This document shows, piece after piece, positions 9,727 to 18,186 of a stretch of DNA of 64,000 nt. Source of the stretch: Dyadobacter fermentans DSM 18053 (GTDB lineage: Bacteria; Bacteroidota; Bacteroidia; Cytophagales; Spirosomataceae); the NCBI RefSeq assembly GCF_000023125.1, contig NC_013037.1, forward strand, positions 6,240,501 through 6,304,500, in the 5' to 3' direction. The notes beneath the pieces were generated by a model, which did no database searches, was not told the origin of the DNA, and saw nothing but the letters and a program-made list of their open reading frames with translations. Positions within the stretch are counted from its first letter, which is position 1, and every line of letters begins with the position of its first letter. Both the position numbers and the translations under genes were made by a program.

Positions 9727-11139
9727 ATGTCACAGAACTTATTCGATTTTGGAATGATCGGACTGGGCGTAATGGGGCGAAACCTGTTACTGAACATGGC
9801 CGATCATGGCTTCTCTGTTATCGGTTTCGATAAGGATGAAACCAAAAATTCCGCGTTGGAATCAAGCGCCACGCCGGGTACTACCGTAAAAGGCGTTTCA
9901 GAACTCGCCCAGATGATCCAGCTCCTGCAACGTCCCCGCAAGGTGATGATGCTCGTGCCTGCCGGTCAGCCGGTTGACGATGTCATTGCATCCCTTTTAC
10001 CTCTTCTTGAAAAAGGCGACGTTATTATCGACGGAGGAAATTCCCATTATACAGATACGCTCCGCCGCGTGAAATACCTCCGTGAAAAGGATATCCATTT
10101 CATGGGAATCGGCGTTTCGGGCGGAGAAAAAGGCGCCCGCACAGGCCCTAGCATTATGCCGGGCGGCGATAAGGAGGCTTATGCGCACGTACAGCCCATG
10201 CTGGAAGCAATTGCAGCGAAAGTGAACGGCGAGCCTTGCGTGGCTTACCTGGGCAAGGAAGGTGCCGGCCATTATGTGAAAATGGTGCATAACGGTATTG
10301 AATATGCGATCATGCAGCTCATCAGCGAATCGTACGCGATCCTGAAAAAAGCCGGTTTGAGCAACCAGCAGCTTCACGAGACATTCAAAAGCTGGAACGA
10401 CGGCGACCTGCAATCGTTCCTGGTGGAAATTACCGCCGATATTTTCCTGCAAAAGGACGACAAGACCGACGCCCACCTGGTAGATGTGATCTCCGACAAA
10501 GCGGGCTCGAAAGGAACCGGTAAATGGACGTCGCAAGATTCGATGGAGCTGCCCGTGGCCGTTCCGGTGATTGACACAGCGGTGGCTATGCGTACGTTAT
10601 CGGGCTACAAGGATGAAAGAACGGTTGCTGCCGAATTGTACGGCGCAAGCAATGCGATTTCAGAAGAAACCCAGGTGCTGATCGAGCAGGTGCACGATGC
10701 ATTGTATTTTGCCACCATTCTCGCTTACGCGCAGGGACTTGCAATGCTTTACCAGGCATCGAAAGATCTGCAAATGGAGATCCCGCTGACCGACGTCGTG
10801 AGCGTGTGGAGAGGCGGCTGCATTATCCGTTCGTCGCTGCTTTCGGTGTTTACCGATGCCTACAAGCAAACCCCGGATTTGTCCAATATTCTGTTGAACC
10901 AAGAAGTAGCCGCATTGGTTAAATCTGCGGAAGGTAACACGCGTTCGCTGATCGCATTTGCCGCCCAGTCGGGCATCCCGGCCGCTGCGCTGATGTCGTC
11001 GCTGGCTTATTTCGACGCATACAAAACAGCGTACATGCCGACCAACCTGATCCAGGCGCAACGTGACTACTTTGGCGCGCATACGTACCAACGTACCGAT
11101 ATCCCAGGTACATTCCACACAGAATGGGGTCAACAATAA
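9727..11139 (+). CDS. gnd: 6-phosphogluconate dehydrogenase, decarboxylating
   Basis: 470 residues, the full length of the family. The NADP-binding Rossmann motif GLGVMGRNLLLNMADHG lies at the N-terminus, followed by the substrate motifs IIDGGNSHYTDT and GVSGGEKGARTGPSIMPGG and the catalytic lysine region GAGHYVKMVHNGIEY. The C-terminal all-helical domain has YFDAYKTAYMPTNLIQAQRDYFGAHTY, cut off here to key parts YFDAY and QRDYFGAHTY. It oxidises 6-phosphogluconate to ribulose 5-phosphate and CO2 in the cytoplasm. It is the first gene of an operon with zwf (12-bp gap) and pgl, which together make up the oxidative pentose phosphate branch. Confidence 0.97.
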   Translation: MSQNLFDFGMIGLGVMGRNLLLNMADHGFSVIGFDKDETKNSALESSATPGTTVKGVSELAQMIQLLQRPRKVMMLVPAGQPVDDVIASLLPLLEKGDVIIDGGNSHYTDTLRRVKYLREKDIHFMGIGVSGGEKGARTGPSIMPGGDKEAYAHVQPMLEAIAAKVNGEPCVAYLGKEGAGHYVKMVHNGIEYAIMQLISESYAILKKAGLSNQQLHETFKSWNDGDLQSFLVEITADIFLQKDDKTDAHLVDVISDKAGSKGTGKWTSQDSMELPVAVPVIDTAVAMRTLSGYKDERTVAAELYGASNAISEETQVLIEQVHDALYFATILAYAQGLAMLYQASKDLQMEIPLTDVVSVWRGGCIIRSSLLSVFTDAYKQTPDLSNILLNQEVAALVKSAEGNTRSLIAFAAQSGIPAAALMSSLAYFDAYKTAYMPTNLIQAQRDYFGAHTYQRTDIPGTFHTEWGQQ

Positions 11140-11151
11140 ATCAGAAATTTT

Positions 11152-12660
11152 ATGCAAAGCAATAAACGTCCCCCTGCCTCGGTACTCTTTATTTTCGGAG
11201 GAAGCGGTGACCTCAACTACCGGAAGCTCACACCGGCCCTCTATAACTTGTTCCTCGACAACTGGATGCCCGATCAGTTTGCGATCGCGGGTATCGGCCG
11301 GAGTGCTTATTCCAATGAAAAATACCATGAGCACCTGCTCGACGGCGTGACGAAATTCTCACGTCGGAAAGGCAAGCAAAATGGCCACTGGACGGATTTT
11401 ACGCAGCATGTTTCGTACCTGCAAATGGACGGCGACGATGCGGCAGCTTACCACAAAATCACCGATCTGGTAAAAGAAAAGGAAGAAGAATGGGGAGTTC
11501 ATCCCAATGTCATATTCTACCTTGCGGTAGCGCCTCAGCTCGTTCCTTCGATCGCCCAAAAGCTGGGTGCATTGAAGATCTGCGGAGAAAAAAGCACTAC
11601 GCGCATTGTTGTAGAAAAACCATTCGGTCATGACCTGGAAAGTGCCCACGAACTGAACCTGCTGCTTTCCAGCATGTTCGCCGAGGAACAAATATTCCGT
11701 ATCGACCATTATTTGGGTAAAGAAACCGTTCAAAACATCCTGGCATTGCGTTTCGCGAATGCGTTGTTCGAGCCGCTCTGGAACCGTAACTACATCGACC
11801 ACATCCAGATCACCGCTGCCGAAGCAGTAGGCCTGGAAGGTCGCGGAGGCTATTTCGAGCACGCAGGTGCATTGCGCGACATGGTGCAGAACCACATCCT
11901 GCAAATCCTCTGTATGATTGCGATGGAGCCGCCGGTATCGTTCGATGCGAATGAGATCCGTAACAAAAAAGTGGATGTGCTCAATGCAATCCGCCGGATC
12001 GGTAAAGACCAGGTTCACGATTTCGCGGTTCGCGGTCAGTACTCGGGTGGCTGGAAAAAGGGTGAGAAAGTGGTTGGTTACCGTCAGGAAGAAGGTGTGA
12101 ACCCGCAGTCGAATATCGATACATTCGCGGCTGTGAAGTTTTACATCGACAACTGGCGCTGGCAGGGCGTGCCTTTCTACGTTCGTACCGGTAAGTACCT
12201 GAACCAGAAAGCGACCCACATTACTTTGCATTTCAAACAGGCGCCGCATTATGCATTCCCGCCTGAGTCTGCTGAAACATGGCGCTCTAACCGTCTGACT
12301 ATCAGCATTCAACCTAATATGGACATCAGCATCCGGTTCCAGGCCAAGCGCCCGGGACAGACCATGATGCTCGACCCGGTGGATATGACCTTCGATTACG
12401 ACGCAGTTGCCGGCGAACACGCTCCCGAAGCGTACGAAACGCTGCTTCTGGACGTGATGGAAGGCGACGCGACGCTGTTCATGCGTAACGACCAGGTGGA
12501 TGCCGCGTGGAGAGTGATCATGCCGATCCTCGAAGCATGGGAAAACCGCCCGCCGCAAGACTTCCCGAATTACGCACCCGACTCATGGGGCCCGGATACG
12601 GCCGATGCGCTCATCGCCCGCGATGGTCACACATGGCTCAACCTGCCACCAACCCCGTAA
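11152..12660 (+). CDS. zwf: Glucose-6-phosphate 1-dehydrogenase
   Basis: 502 residues, normal for the family. The coenzyme motif appears as IFGGSGDLNYRKL, with N replacing the A or T more often seen after DL. The active-site signature RIDHYLGKE is intact near residue 185, and EKPFGHDLESA precedes it. It oxidises glucose 6-phosphate to 6-phosphogluconolactone, making NADPH. It starts 12 bases after the gnd stop and ends 3 bases before the pgl start, so the three genes are cotranscribed. Confidence 0.97.
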   Translation: MQSNKRPPASVLFIFGGSGDLNYRKLTPALYNLFLDNWMPDQFAIAGIGRSAYSNEKYHEHLLDGVTKFSRRKGKQNGHWTDFTQHVSYLQMDGDDAAAYHKITDLVKEKEEEWGVHPNVIFYLAVAPQLVPSIAQKLGALKICGEKSTTRIVVEKPFGHDLESAHELNLLLSSMFAEEQIFRIDHYLGKETVQNILALRFANALFEPLWNRNYIDHIQITAAEAVGLEGRGGYFEHAGALRDMVQNHILQILCMIAMEPPVSFDANEIRNKKVDVLNAIRRIGKDQVHDFAVRGQYSGGWKKGEKVVGYRQEEGVNPQSNIDTFAAVKFYIDNWRWQGVPFYVRTGKYLNQKATHITLHFKQAPHYAFPPESAETWRSNRLTISIQPNMDISIRFQAKRPGQTMMLDPVDMTFDYDAVAGEHAPEAYETLLLDVMEGDATLFMRNDQVDAAWRVIMPILEAWENRPPQDFPNYAPDSWGPDTADALIARDGHTWLNLPPTP

Positions 12661-12663
12661 GCT

Positions 12664-13383
12664 ATGGAGTTGCATATCGAGAAGGATACCAAAGCATTAA
12701 GCGCCAGCCTTGCTGAATGGATTAACAATTACATTCAGCAGGTGCTTGCCAAACAGGACCGTTTTACATTCGTACTCTCGGGTGGAAGCACGCCGAAAGC
12801 ACTGTACGCGCTGCTGGCCGAATCGCCTTATAAAGAGTCGGTTCCCTGGGAGAAACTACATTTTTTCTGGGGCGACGAGCGGGCTGTTCCGTTTGAGGAT
12901 TCGAGGAATAATGCTAAAATGTGTTATGATGAACTGTTGGATAAAGTGCCTGTGAAGGCTGAAAACATCCACATCATGCGCACCGACATTACACCCGAAG
13001 AATCGGCTGCGGAGTATGAAAAGATCATGAAAACCTATTTCGAAGGCTCCGAAACCACTTTCGATTTCGTGTTGCTTGGAATGGGGGACGATGGTCATAC
13101 CTTATCGCTCTTCCCGGGCACCGAGGTGATCCACGAGCAGGAAGCCCTGGCGACGTCATTTTTCCTTCAAGCCCAGGACATGTACCGCATTACCCTCACC
13201 GCCCCGGTGGTGAACAACGCGGCTTGCGTGGCCTTCCTGGCCGCCGGCGCCGGTAAAGCGGAAGTTTTGAAACAGGTTTTAAAAGGAGAAAGGAATATCG
13301 ACCTCTATCCCTCGCAGATCATTCAGCCTTCGAAAGGCCAGCTGCACTGGTTTGTGGATGAAGCTGCCGTTGCGCTGCTTTAA
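12664..13383 (+). CDS. pgl: 6-phosphogluconolactonase
   Basis: 239 residues of the SugP/DevB type. Family motifs seen are VLSGGSTPKALYALLA, FFWGDERAVP, NAKMCYDELL, LLGMGDDGHTLSLFPG and TLTAPVVNNAACVAFL. It hydrolyses 6-phosphogluconolactone, the product of Zwf, before Gnd acts. It is the last gene of the gnd-zwf-pgl operon, with a hairpin about 27 bases after the stop. Confidence 0.96.
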   Translation: MELHIEKDTKALSASLAEWINNYIQQVLAKQDRFTFVLSGGSTPKALYALLAESPYKESVPWEKLHFFWGDERAVPFEDSRNNAKMCYDELLDKVPVKAENIHIMRTDITPEESAAEYEKIMKTYFEGSETTFDFVLLGMGDDGHTLSLFPGTEVIHEQEALATSFFLQAQDMYRITLTAPVVNNAACVAFLAAGAGKAEVLKQVLKGERNIDLYPSQIIQPSKGQLHWFVDEAAVALL

Positions 13384-13410
13384 GATTGATATTATTGTTC
13401 CAAATACTGC

Positions 13411-13438
13411 AAAGCACGCTGATCCAACGGCGTGCTTT
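13411..13438 (+). terminator. Probable terminator of gnd-zwf-pgl
   Basis: A 9-bp stem (AAAGCACGC and its complement) lies 27 bases after the pgl stop. There is no clean T run right after it (GTGCTGTTTATGGGG), so it may be a weak terminator. Confidence 0.5.
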
Positions 13439-13551
13439 GTGCTGTTTATGGGGTTTTTGAAGCGTTCAACAATGCGCAGCGCCATTGGATAAAATTCAAC
13501 GGCCGCTGATCTGCCCGGGTATTAATTTTACGCAAAACAAACCTTACTCAC

Positions 13552-13728
13552 ATGATGCACATTCTGAAAATCGTGGCGGTTATCATCGTGGTAACCTACG
13601 CGCTCAGGCTCATAAATGCCCAATCCGATTGGCTCGTTTTTGCCGGTCTGGGCGTAATCGGGCTTACATTCTACTTCCTATATATTGTCCTCGGACAAAT
13701 TGTAAACCAATTGAAATCTAAACTGTAA
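13552..13728 (+). CDS. Small hydrophobic membrane protein
   Basis: A 58-residue frame starts MMHILKIVAVIIVV, with a second possible ATG at codon 2, and ends IVNQLKSKL. It has two hydrophobic stretches (about residues 3-20 and 28-50) and a basic C-terminus, so it is probably a two-pass inner membrane protein. It stops 6 bases before the SPFH gene, which suggests cotranscription and perhaps a physical partner. I do not recognise the family. Confidence 0.6.
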   Translation: MMHILKIVAVIIVVTYALRLINAQSDWLVFAGLGVIGLTFYFLYIVLGQIVNQLKSKL

Positions 13729-13734
13729 TCGAAT

Positions 13735-14568
13735 ATGAAGCGAAACATTATTATCGGAATCCTGACTACCATCGTATTGATCATGGCGCTCGTCATCCAG
13801 CCTTTCTCGTTCGAAAACATCGACGCCGGTAATGTCGGTATCCGCATTAACCTGTACGGCAGCGAAAAGGGCGTCGATAATATCACGCTGGTGACCGGGC
13901 GCGTTTGGTATAATGCCTGGACCACCAAGATCGTGGAATTTCCGACTTACACGCAGAGTGTTGATTACGAATCGTTTGTGATTACTACCAAGGATGCTGC
14001 GGAGTTCAAAGTCGACCCGAAGCTGAACTATCACATCAACCCCGACAAAGTACCGCAGATTTACCGCCAATACAGACGACCGTTAGCGGAAATCCAGCAG
14101 GGTTTTATGAAAAATACGATTTATGATGCGTATCGCATCGTAGCCAATTCGTTCACGTCCGACAGCGTGATGTCCAACCGCGAAGTGTTCGAAGACCGTG
14201 TGCAGAATGTATTGACCAAAACCCTCGGCAAGGACGGTTTCATCTACGACCAGCTCACGTCGGCCATTACCCCGCCGCCATCGCTTCGTCAGATGATCGA
14301 CGAGAAGAATGCTTCCATTCAGGCCCGTTTGAAAGCCGAAAACCAGGCAAAACAAGCGGAAGCCGAAGCAAAAGTCCTCATCGCCCGCGCCGAAGGACAG
14401 GCCAAAGCGACATTGATTAAGGCGAAGGCCGAATCGGAGGCCAACCAGTTGAGACAAAAGACATTGACACCGTTGCTCATCCAGCAGGAGTGGGTGGCGA
14501 AGTGGAATGGCGTGCTGCCGACTACCAATGCAGGCGGCAGCACAAGCCTGATGCTGGGAGTGAAGTAA
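13735..14568 (+). CDS. SPFH/prohibitin-family membrane protein
   Basis: 277 residues. An N-terminal membrane anchor (IIIGILTTIVLIMALVI) is followed by an SPFH/Band 7 domain (about residues 28-190) beginning ENIDAGNVGIRINLYG. A long Ala-Glu-Lys-rich coiled coil follows (about 190-245: AENQAKQAEAEAKVLIARAE), then a short tail. Proteins of this class form large rings or rafts on the membrane and often modulate proteases or membrane order. The partner here is unknown. It follows the 58-residue membrane protein by 6 bases. Confidence 0.88.
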   Translation: MKRNIIIGILTTIVLIMALVIQPFSFENIDAGNVGIRINLYGSEKGVDNITLVTGRVWYNAWTTKIVEFPTYTQSVDYESFVITTKDAAEFKVDPKLNYHINPDKVPQIYRQYRRPLAEIQQGFMKNTIYDAYRIVANSFTSDSVMSNREVFEDRVQNVLTKTLGKDGFIYDQLTSAITPPPSLRQMIDEKNASIQARLKAENQAKQAEAEAKVLIARAEGQAKATLIKAKAESEANQLRQKTLTPLLIQQEWVAKWNGVLPTTNAGGSTSLMLGVK

Positions 14569-14603
14569 GCTTACGATTACTCGCATTTGCATCAATGCAT
14601 CCG

Positions 14604-14633
14604 ACCCCGGGGATTTACCTCGGGGTTAATTTT
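14604..14633 (+). terminator. Terminator of the SPFH gene
   Basis: A 9-bp stem (ACCCCGGGG / CCTCGGGGT, 5-base loop) is followed by TAATTTTT. It overlaps the last bases of the convergent minus-strand gene ending at 14615. Confidence 0.75.
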
Positions 14634-15316
14634 TGCTCCCGCACCATCTTCCTGATCATACTGCCGGGCAGGCTGATGTACGCCGAGCTGTCGATCAGCG
14701 CATCAAAATTGCCGAAAACATCCTTCTCCGCATTGAAAGTGCTCTTATCACGAATATCGATGTCGGCTAATTCCACCTTGCACTCGGGGTTCAGGCGCAG
14801 GTAACCATTTTTCGAAATTGTCGCTTTCAGGTTGCGGACGGTCGCGTGGTCGAGCATCAGTGCGTCGCCTTTCTGGTCAACCACCAGGTCGCCGAATTGG
14901 TAATTTTTCACTTTCGCACGAATGCTGTCCGACACAATGGCTTCTAGCTGCGGCGCGATAATGTAGATCGAAGGCAGCGTGCCGAATGCGTCGTGTGCCT
15001 GGTAGCCCTGCTTCCAGTCGGCTTTGTAGGTGACCACCAGGGTGTCGCCGGAGGTTTTCCATTCGAGGTATTTGGGAAGGGTAATCATGCGGATTTCCGC
15101 TTTCGTGCCCTGCTGTATTTCAGTCAGCCCAAATCCTTTGCCTTTCAGGTGCAGGTATTTGAATGTCCCCACAGGATGTTTTGAGAAACCGTGATACTTA
15201 TCGTCCTTATCGATTTTATCAAACTGGTTTTTCAACACGAAATTGGACGACAATGTCACCAGAACGAATATAGATAATGTGATGATTAACAGAAGATTGC
15301 TGGTTTTCATGGGCAT
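14615..15316 (-). CDS. Membrane-anchored hypothetical protein of the ABC operon
   Basis: 233 residues. One N-terminal membrane segment (LLLIITLSIFVLVTLSS) is followed by an exported beta-rich domain. The C-terminal half, with repeated short strands (LMLDHATVRNLKATISKNGYL), resembles the DUF2807/GIN adhesin-head type of repetitive beta fold, but only weakly. Its ATG overlaps the stop of the GntR gene by one base (TAATG), so it is translationally coupled and last in the ABC transporter operon. A shorter start two codons later is possible. The function is unknown. Confidence 0.7.
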   Translation of the reverse strand: MPMKTSNLLLIITLSIFVLVTLSSNFVLKNQFDKIDKDDKYHGFSKHPVGTFKYLHLKGKGFGLTEIQQGTKAEIRMITLPKYLEWKTSGDTLVVTYKADWKQGYQAHDAFGTLPSIYIIAPQLEAIVSDSIRAKVKNYQFGDLVVDQKGDALMLDHATVRNLKATISKNGYLRLNPECKVELADIDIRDKSTFNAEKDVFGNFDALIDSSAYISLPGSMIRKMVREQKLTPR

Positions 15317-15696
15317 TACTTGGTTAACGGGTACATTTCTTCGATGAACTTCTGGTAAAGGCTGTACAGCTCGTCGATCCCGATGTCGAGCAGGTACAAA
15401 TTCTTGAACACCTCGGGCAGTTCGTTGGTCAGGAAGCGCTCCTTGCGGTAGGCCAGGATTTTCTCGTTCGCGTGCTCGTCGGCCGAGTAGCCGATGCCGC
15501 GCTTGTTGAAAATGATCTCCTTGTTTTGCAGAAAATCATAAGTACGCATCACGGTATTCGGGTTCACTTCCATCATCGCGGCAAGGTCCCTCACCGACGG
15601 AATGCGCTCGCCGGGCGGCCATTTGCCCAGTAAGATCTGCTCACAGATATAATCCGCGATTTGCAGGTAAATGGCTTGTTTATCTTTAAACTCCAT
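15316..15696 (-). CDS. GntR-family transcriptional regulator, YtrA type
   Basis: 126 residues. An N-terminal winged helix fits GntR: QIADYICEQILLGKWPPGE, IPSVRDLAAMMEVNPNTVMR and FNKRGIGYS. The effector part is only a short helical tail (~50 residues), which is the mark of the YtrA subfamily. These regulators usually repress their own ABC transporter operon and bind inverted repeats of the AGTGTA/TACACT kind. Such a site lies at the operon promoter (17476-17499). The gene sits between the permease (12-bp gap) and the coupled membrane protein. Confidence 0.9.
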   Translation of the reverse strand: MEFKDKQAIYLQIADYICEQILLGKWPPGERIPSVRDLAAMMEVNPNTVMRTYDFLQNKEIIFNKRGIGYSADEHANEKILAYRKERFLTNELPEVFKNLYLLDIGIDELYSLYQKFIEEMYPLTK

Positions 15697-15708
15697 AATG
15701 GGTGCGAA

Positions 15709-16521
15709 TTAAATTTCTCGTTCTTTCAGCCGGTAATAAGCTGCAAGCCAAATCATGACTGCCACTGCCACGGTAAATGCCTGCACGGCATGCAGCATCG
15801 GCTCCGACAGTGTGATGTGGTAAAAACCGGCCATGTATCTCGGGCGCGACATCCCGTCTTCCACATTAAACCATGTTTTCCAGCCGGTAAGCGGATAAAC
15901 GGTGAGCATGCTTGGCCGCGAGGCAAACTGCATCGACAGGATGTAATTGAAATAGCTCAATACAGCTACAAAAGCAATCCCGATCGCGGCAGTTTTGATG
16001 TACGCAAACTTTTTGAAATAAACCGACCCGCAAAACACCACTGCATGAATGAGAATGTAGGCATAAATGGTGTAATCGGCGAAATCCTTGGGAATGTACT
16101 GGTAAGGATTGGCCCCGGGCGGAAGCAATGTATTCGCATGATCGACCGTGCGGTAATGCAACTGCCAGAACAGCAAAAGGAAAGGCAGCACAAAGGCGAG
16201 GTTGAGCAGCAGCGAGCTCAGGAATTTTTCGATGCGCGAGGCGGGGATCATCAGCGAGGCAATGCCGGTGTCAGGGCTGGAATATTGGGATAATGCATTG
16301 CTGGTGTACAGGCTGGAACCGAAGAGCGCAATCATGAACAATGCCATAAAATGCAGTATCCTGCGAAATTCGCTGTATTCGTTCGTCATGGTGATGGGCA
16401 GCAGCATGGCGAGCAGGCAAAAAACAAGCACGCCGGCCATCATCAGGTAGTTTTTTCCTTTCTCTGCCGCGTCGAATCGCAGCATCAGGGCAAATCGGTG
16501 AATGTCGAATGTCTGGTTCAT
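15709..16521 (-). CDS. ABC transporter permease, ABC-2-like
   Basis: 270 residues with about six hydrophobic segments, for example YLMMAGVLVFCLLAMLLPI, ILHFMALFMIALFGSSLY and LLNLAFVLPFLLLFW. The layout fits the membrane half of a YtrB-type ABC exporter. It follows the ATPase gene through a 34-codon frame whose TGA overlaps this ATG (ATGA). The substrate is unknown. In other bacteria, YtrA-controlled transporters respond to cell-envelope stress. Confidence 0.8.
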   Translation of the reverse strand: MNQTFDIHRFALMLRFDAAEKGKNYLMMAGVLVFCLLAMLLPITMTNEYSEFRRILHFMALFMIALFGSSLYTSNALSQYSSPDTGIASLMIPASRIEKFLSSLLLNLAFVLPFLLLFWQLHYRTVDHANTLLPPGANPYQYIPKDFADYTIYAYILIHAVVFCGSVYFKKFAYIKTAAIGIAFVAVLSYFNYILSMQFASRPSMLTVYPLTGWKTWFNVEDGMSRPRYMAGFYHITLSEPMLHAVQAFTVAVAVMIWLAAYYRLKEREI

Positions 16522-16622
16522 AGGATTTCGATTGGGGACACGGGGACTGGGGTTAGGAAGGGCAGAATGTACCGGAGTGTTGCCGCTGCCAATGCAAGCA
16601 ACAGGATGATGATTATTTTCAT
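16518..16622 (-). CDS. Small hydrophobic peptide between ABC genes
   Basis: A 34-codon frame starts 2 bases after the ATPase stop and ends in an ATGA overlap with the permease start. The peptide is strongly hydrophobic at its N-terminus (MKIIIILLLALAAATLRYI) and Pro-rich after that. The spacing at both ends suits translational coupling. It could be a real single-pass peptide or only a coupling leader. Confidence 0.45.
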   Translation of the reverse strand: MKIIIILLLALAAATLRYILPFLTPVPVSPIEIL

Positions 16623-16624
16623 GG

Positions 16625-17461
16625 CTAATAGGCGAATATCTGGCTGATCCGCTGGGGATTCTCGATCACGGCATTGAACAAGTGTTCCAGGTCGACACGG
16701 CTCTCTTCCTGCGTAGAATTTTCGAAAACGGCTTTGTACCCGCGCAGCGAAGGCTCCGAATACAGCACCCGTGCATCATACTCAATGCTGGGCAACGTGC
16801 CGAAGCACAATCGTTCCGAAATGGTATCGAGGCTGTGGCGGATCAGTATTTGGCTGTTTTCGAGGATGATAATCGCGTCGATGAGGTTATCGAGATCGCG
16901 GACCTGGTGGGTCGAGATCAGGACCAGGCGGTCTTTGTCGAGCGCGGATGATACCAGTCTTCGGAACTGGCTTTTGGAGGGAATATCGAGGCCGTTGGTC
17001 GGCTCGTCCATGATCAGCACGCGGGTGTTGGTAGCTAATGCGAATGCGATCAGCACCTTTTTCTTCTGGCCGTACGACATACCCGTGAGCTTATTGCCTT
17101 CCGGAATGTCGAACTCGGCAATGTAGGCCCGGAAGAGCTGCTCGTCGAATTTGGGGTAAAACGGCGCCATCAGCATCAGGTACTTGTCCACCGTCACCGA
17201 CGGGAGGTAAATCTCCTCGGGAAGGAAGAAAACATCCTGCAAAAACGCCGGCTGGCGCCTGCGCGGCTCGAAGCCTGCCACTTCAATGCGGCCGCCGGTT
17301 GGGAAAAGAAGCCCGGCCATGTTGCGCAGCAAACTCGATTTGCCCGCTCCGTTTTTGCCCAGCAGCCCGTAAATGTGCCCGGCGTCGAGGTGCAGGTCAA
17401 GGTTTTCAAACAATTTCTTACGCGTTCCGTATCCAAAAGAAACCTGGTCGAGGTGAATCAT
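16625..17461 (-). CDS. ABC transporter ATP-binding protein
   Basis: 278 residues with a full nucleotide-binding domain: Walker A GLLGKNGAGKSSL, signature MSYGQKKKV, Walker B VLIMDEPTNGLD and switch histidine ISTHQ. The YGQKKK form of the signature and the short C-terminal extension are typical of YtrB/CcmA-like export ATPases. It is the first gene of a five-gene operon: ATPase, small peptide, permease, GntR regulator, membrane protein. A good promoter and an inverted repeat lie just upstream. Confidence 0.92.
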   Translation of the reverse strand: MIHLDQVSFGYGTRKKLFENLDLHLDAGHIYGLLGKNGAGKSSLLRNMAGLLFPTGGRIEVAGFEPRRRQPAFLQDVFFLPEEIYLPSVTVDKYLMLMAPFYPKFDEQLFRAYIAEFDIPEGNKLTGMSYGQKKKVLIAFALATNTRVLIMDEPTNGLDIPSKSQFRRLVSSALDKDRLVLISTHQVRDLDNLIDAIIILENSQILIRHSLDTISERLCFGTLPSIEYDARVLYSEPSLRGYKAVFENSTQEESRVDLEHLFNAVIENPQRISQIFAY

Positions 17462-17475
17462 GGCTCAATTGTTTT

Positions 17476-17499
17476 AGTGTTCTAGTTAAATAGTACACT
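17476..17499. promoter_or_regulatory. Probable operator for the YtrA-type regulator
   Basis: An imperfect 24-bp palindrome has outer arms AGTGTT and TACACT separated by 12 bases, and inner arms CTA/TAG and TTAA. Only two of its twelve base pairs are mismatched. It lies between the -7 box (17501-17508, read on the minus strand) and the ATPase ATG, where bound repressor would block transcription. I recall the B. subtilis YtrA site as AGTGTA-N13-TACACT, so this differs by one base and one in spacing. Confidence 0.65.
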
Positions 17500-17500
17500 G

Positions 17501-17530
17501 CAAATGTAACTGATGATTCCAGAAACGCAA
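17501..17530 (-). promoter_or_regulatory. Promoter of the ABC transporter operon
   Basis: Read on the minus strand, TTG (17530-17528) is followed after 19 bases by TACATTTG (17508-17501). This matches the Bacteroidota -33/-7 pattern TTG and TAnnTTTG. The ATG at 17461 leaves a leader of roughly 30 bases that contains the palindrome. Confidence 0.7.
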
Positions 17531-17583
17531 CAGTTGTGGTTAAAAAAATATTTGGAATAAAGAATGAACGGAATCACGACCGC

Positions 17584-18180
17584 CTACCTGTCGGAAATCA
17601 GGCGTTGATAGTCTTCCTGCGTGTCGATGTCGATGCTGCCTTGCGGAAAGGGGTGGGTAGAAATGTCGGCTGCAAAACGTGCGAAGAGCTTTTTTGCACC
17701 TTCGGCGCCGGTGAGTTGGAGCAGGGATGGGAAATAGGAAGCGGCAAAAAAAGCCGGCGTGCCCAGCGAACCGCCATATTCCGAGGCTACAATGCCGGTT
17801 TCCGCTTCTTCAAAAATGCGGAGCAATGCATGAAAAGTAGCCGCGGTAACGAATGGCTGGTCGCTCACGGCGAGGATAGCGCCTTTCACGCCCGGAGCAT
17901 GGGATTGCAGCGCCTTGATGCCGGCTTTAATGGACGCCGACATGCCTTCCGGCCAGTCGGGGTTGAATACGAGCCGGCAGGGCAAACCTTCCAATTCCTT
18001 CCCGATCAACTCCGCATTGGCGCCCGTTACCACAACCACCTCCGTCACCGCTTCCAGCGCTGCCTCGGTAATGTGCCGGATCAGGCTTCTGCCCTGGTAT
18101 TGAAGTATTTGCTTCGGTTCGCCGAGCCGGGATGAGCTGCCTGCCGCGAGGATAACAATGCCATAGTGGTTTGGGATCAT
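17584..18180 (-). CDS. MobA/MocA-like nucleotidyltransferase
   Basis: 198 residues of the NTP-transferase fold. The nucleotide-binding start is GIVILAAGSSSRLGEPKQIL, followed by VVVVTGANAE, NPDWPEGMSASIKAG and the metal-binding AVSDQPFV. This set is typical of MocA, which transfers CMP to molybdopterin to form the cytosine dinucleotide cofactor, and of related MobA-like enzymes. It follows xdhC by 6 bases, which favours a role in maturing the cofactor of a xanthine-dehydrogenase-type enzyme. The exact nucleotide is not certain. Confidence 0.82.
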   Translation of the reverse strand: MIPNHYGIVILAAGSSSRLGEPKQILQYQGRSLIRHITEAALEAVTEVVVVTGANAELIGKELEGLPCRLVFNPDWPEGMSASIKAGIKALQSHAPGVKGAILAVSDQPFVTAATFHALLRIFEEAETGIVASEYGGSLGTPAFFAASYFPSLLQLTGAEGAKKLFARFAADISTHPFPQGSIDIDTQEDYQRLISDR

Positions 18181-18186
18181 GGTAAA

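Noticed and set aside
11359..12558. 399-codon minus-strand frame inside zwf
   Set aside because: It is fully antisense to a complete, well conserved zwf gene and has unlikely composition (many His, Val and Phe).
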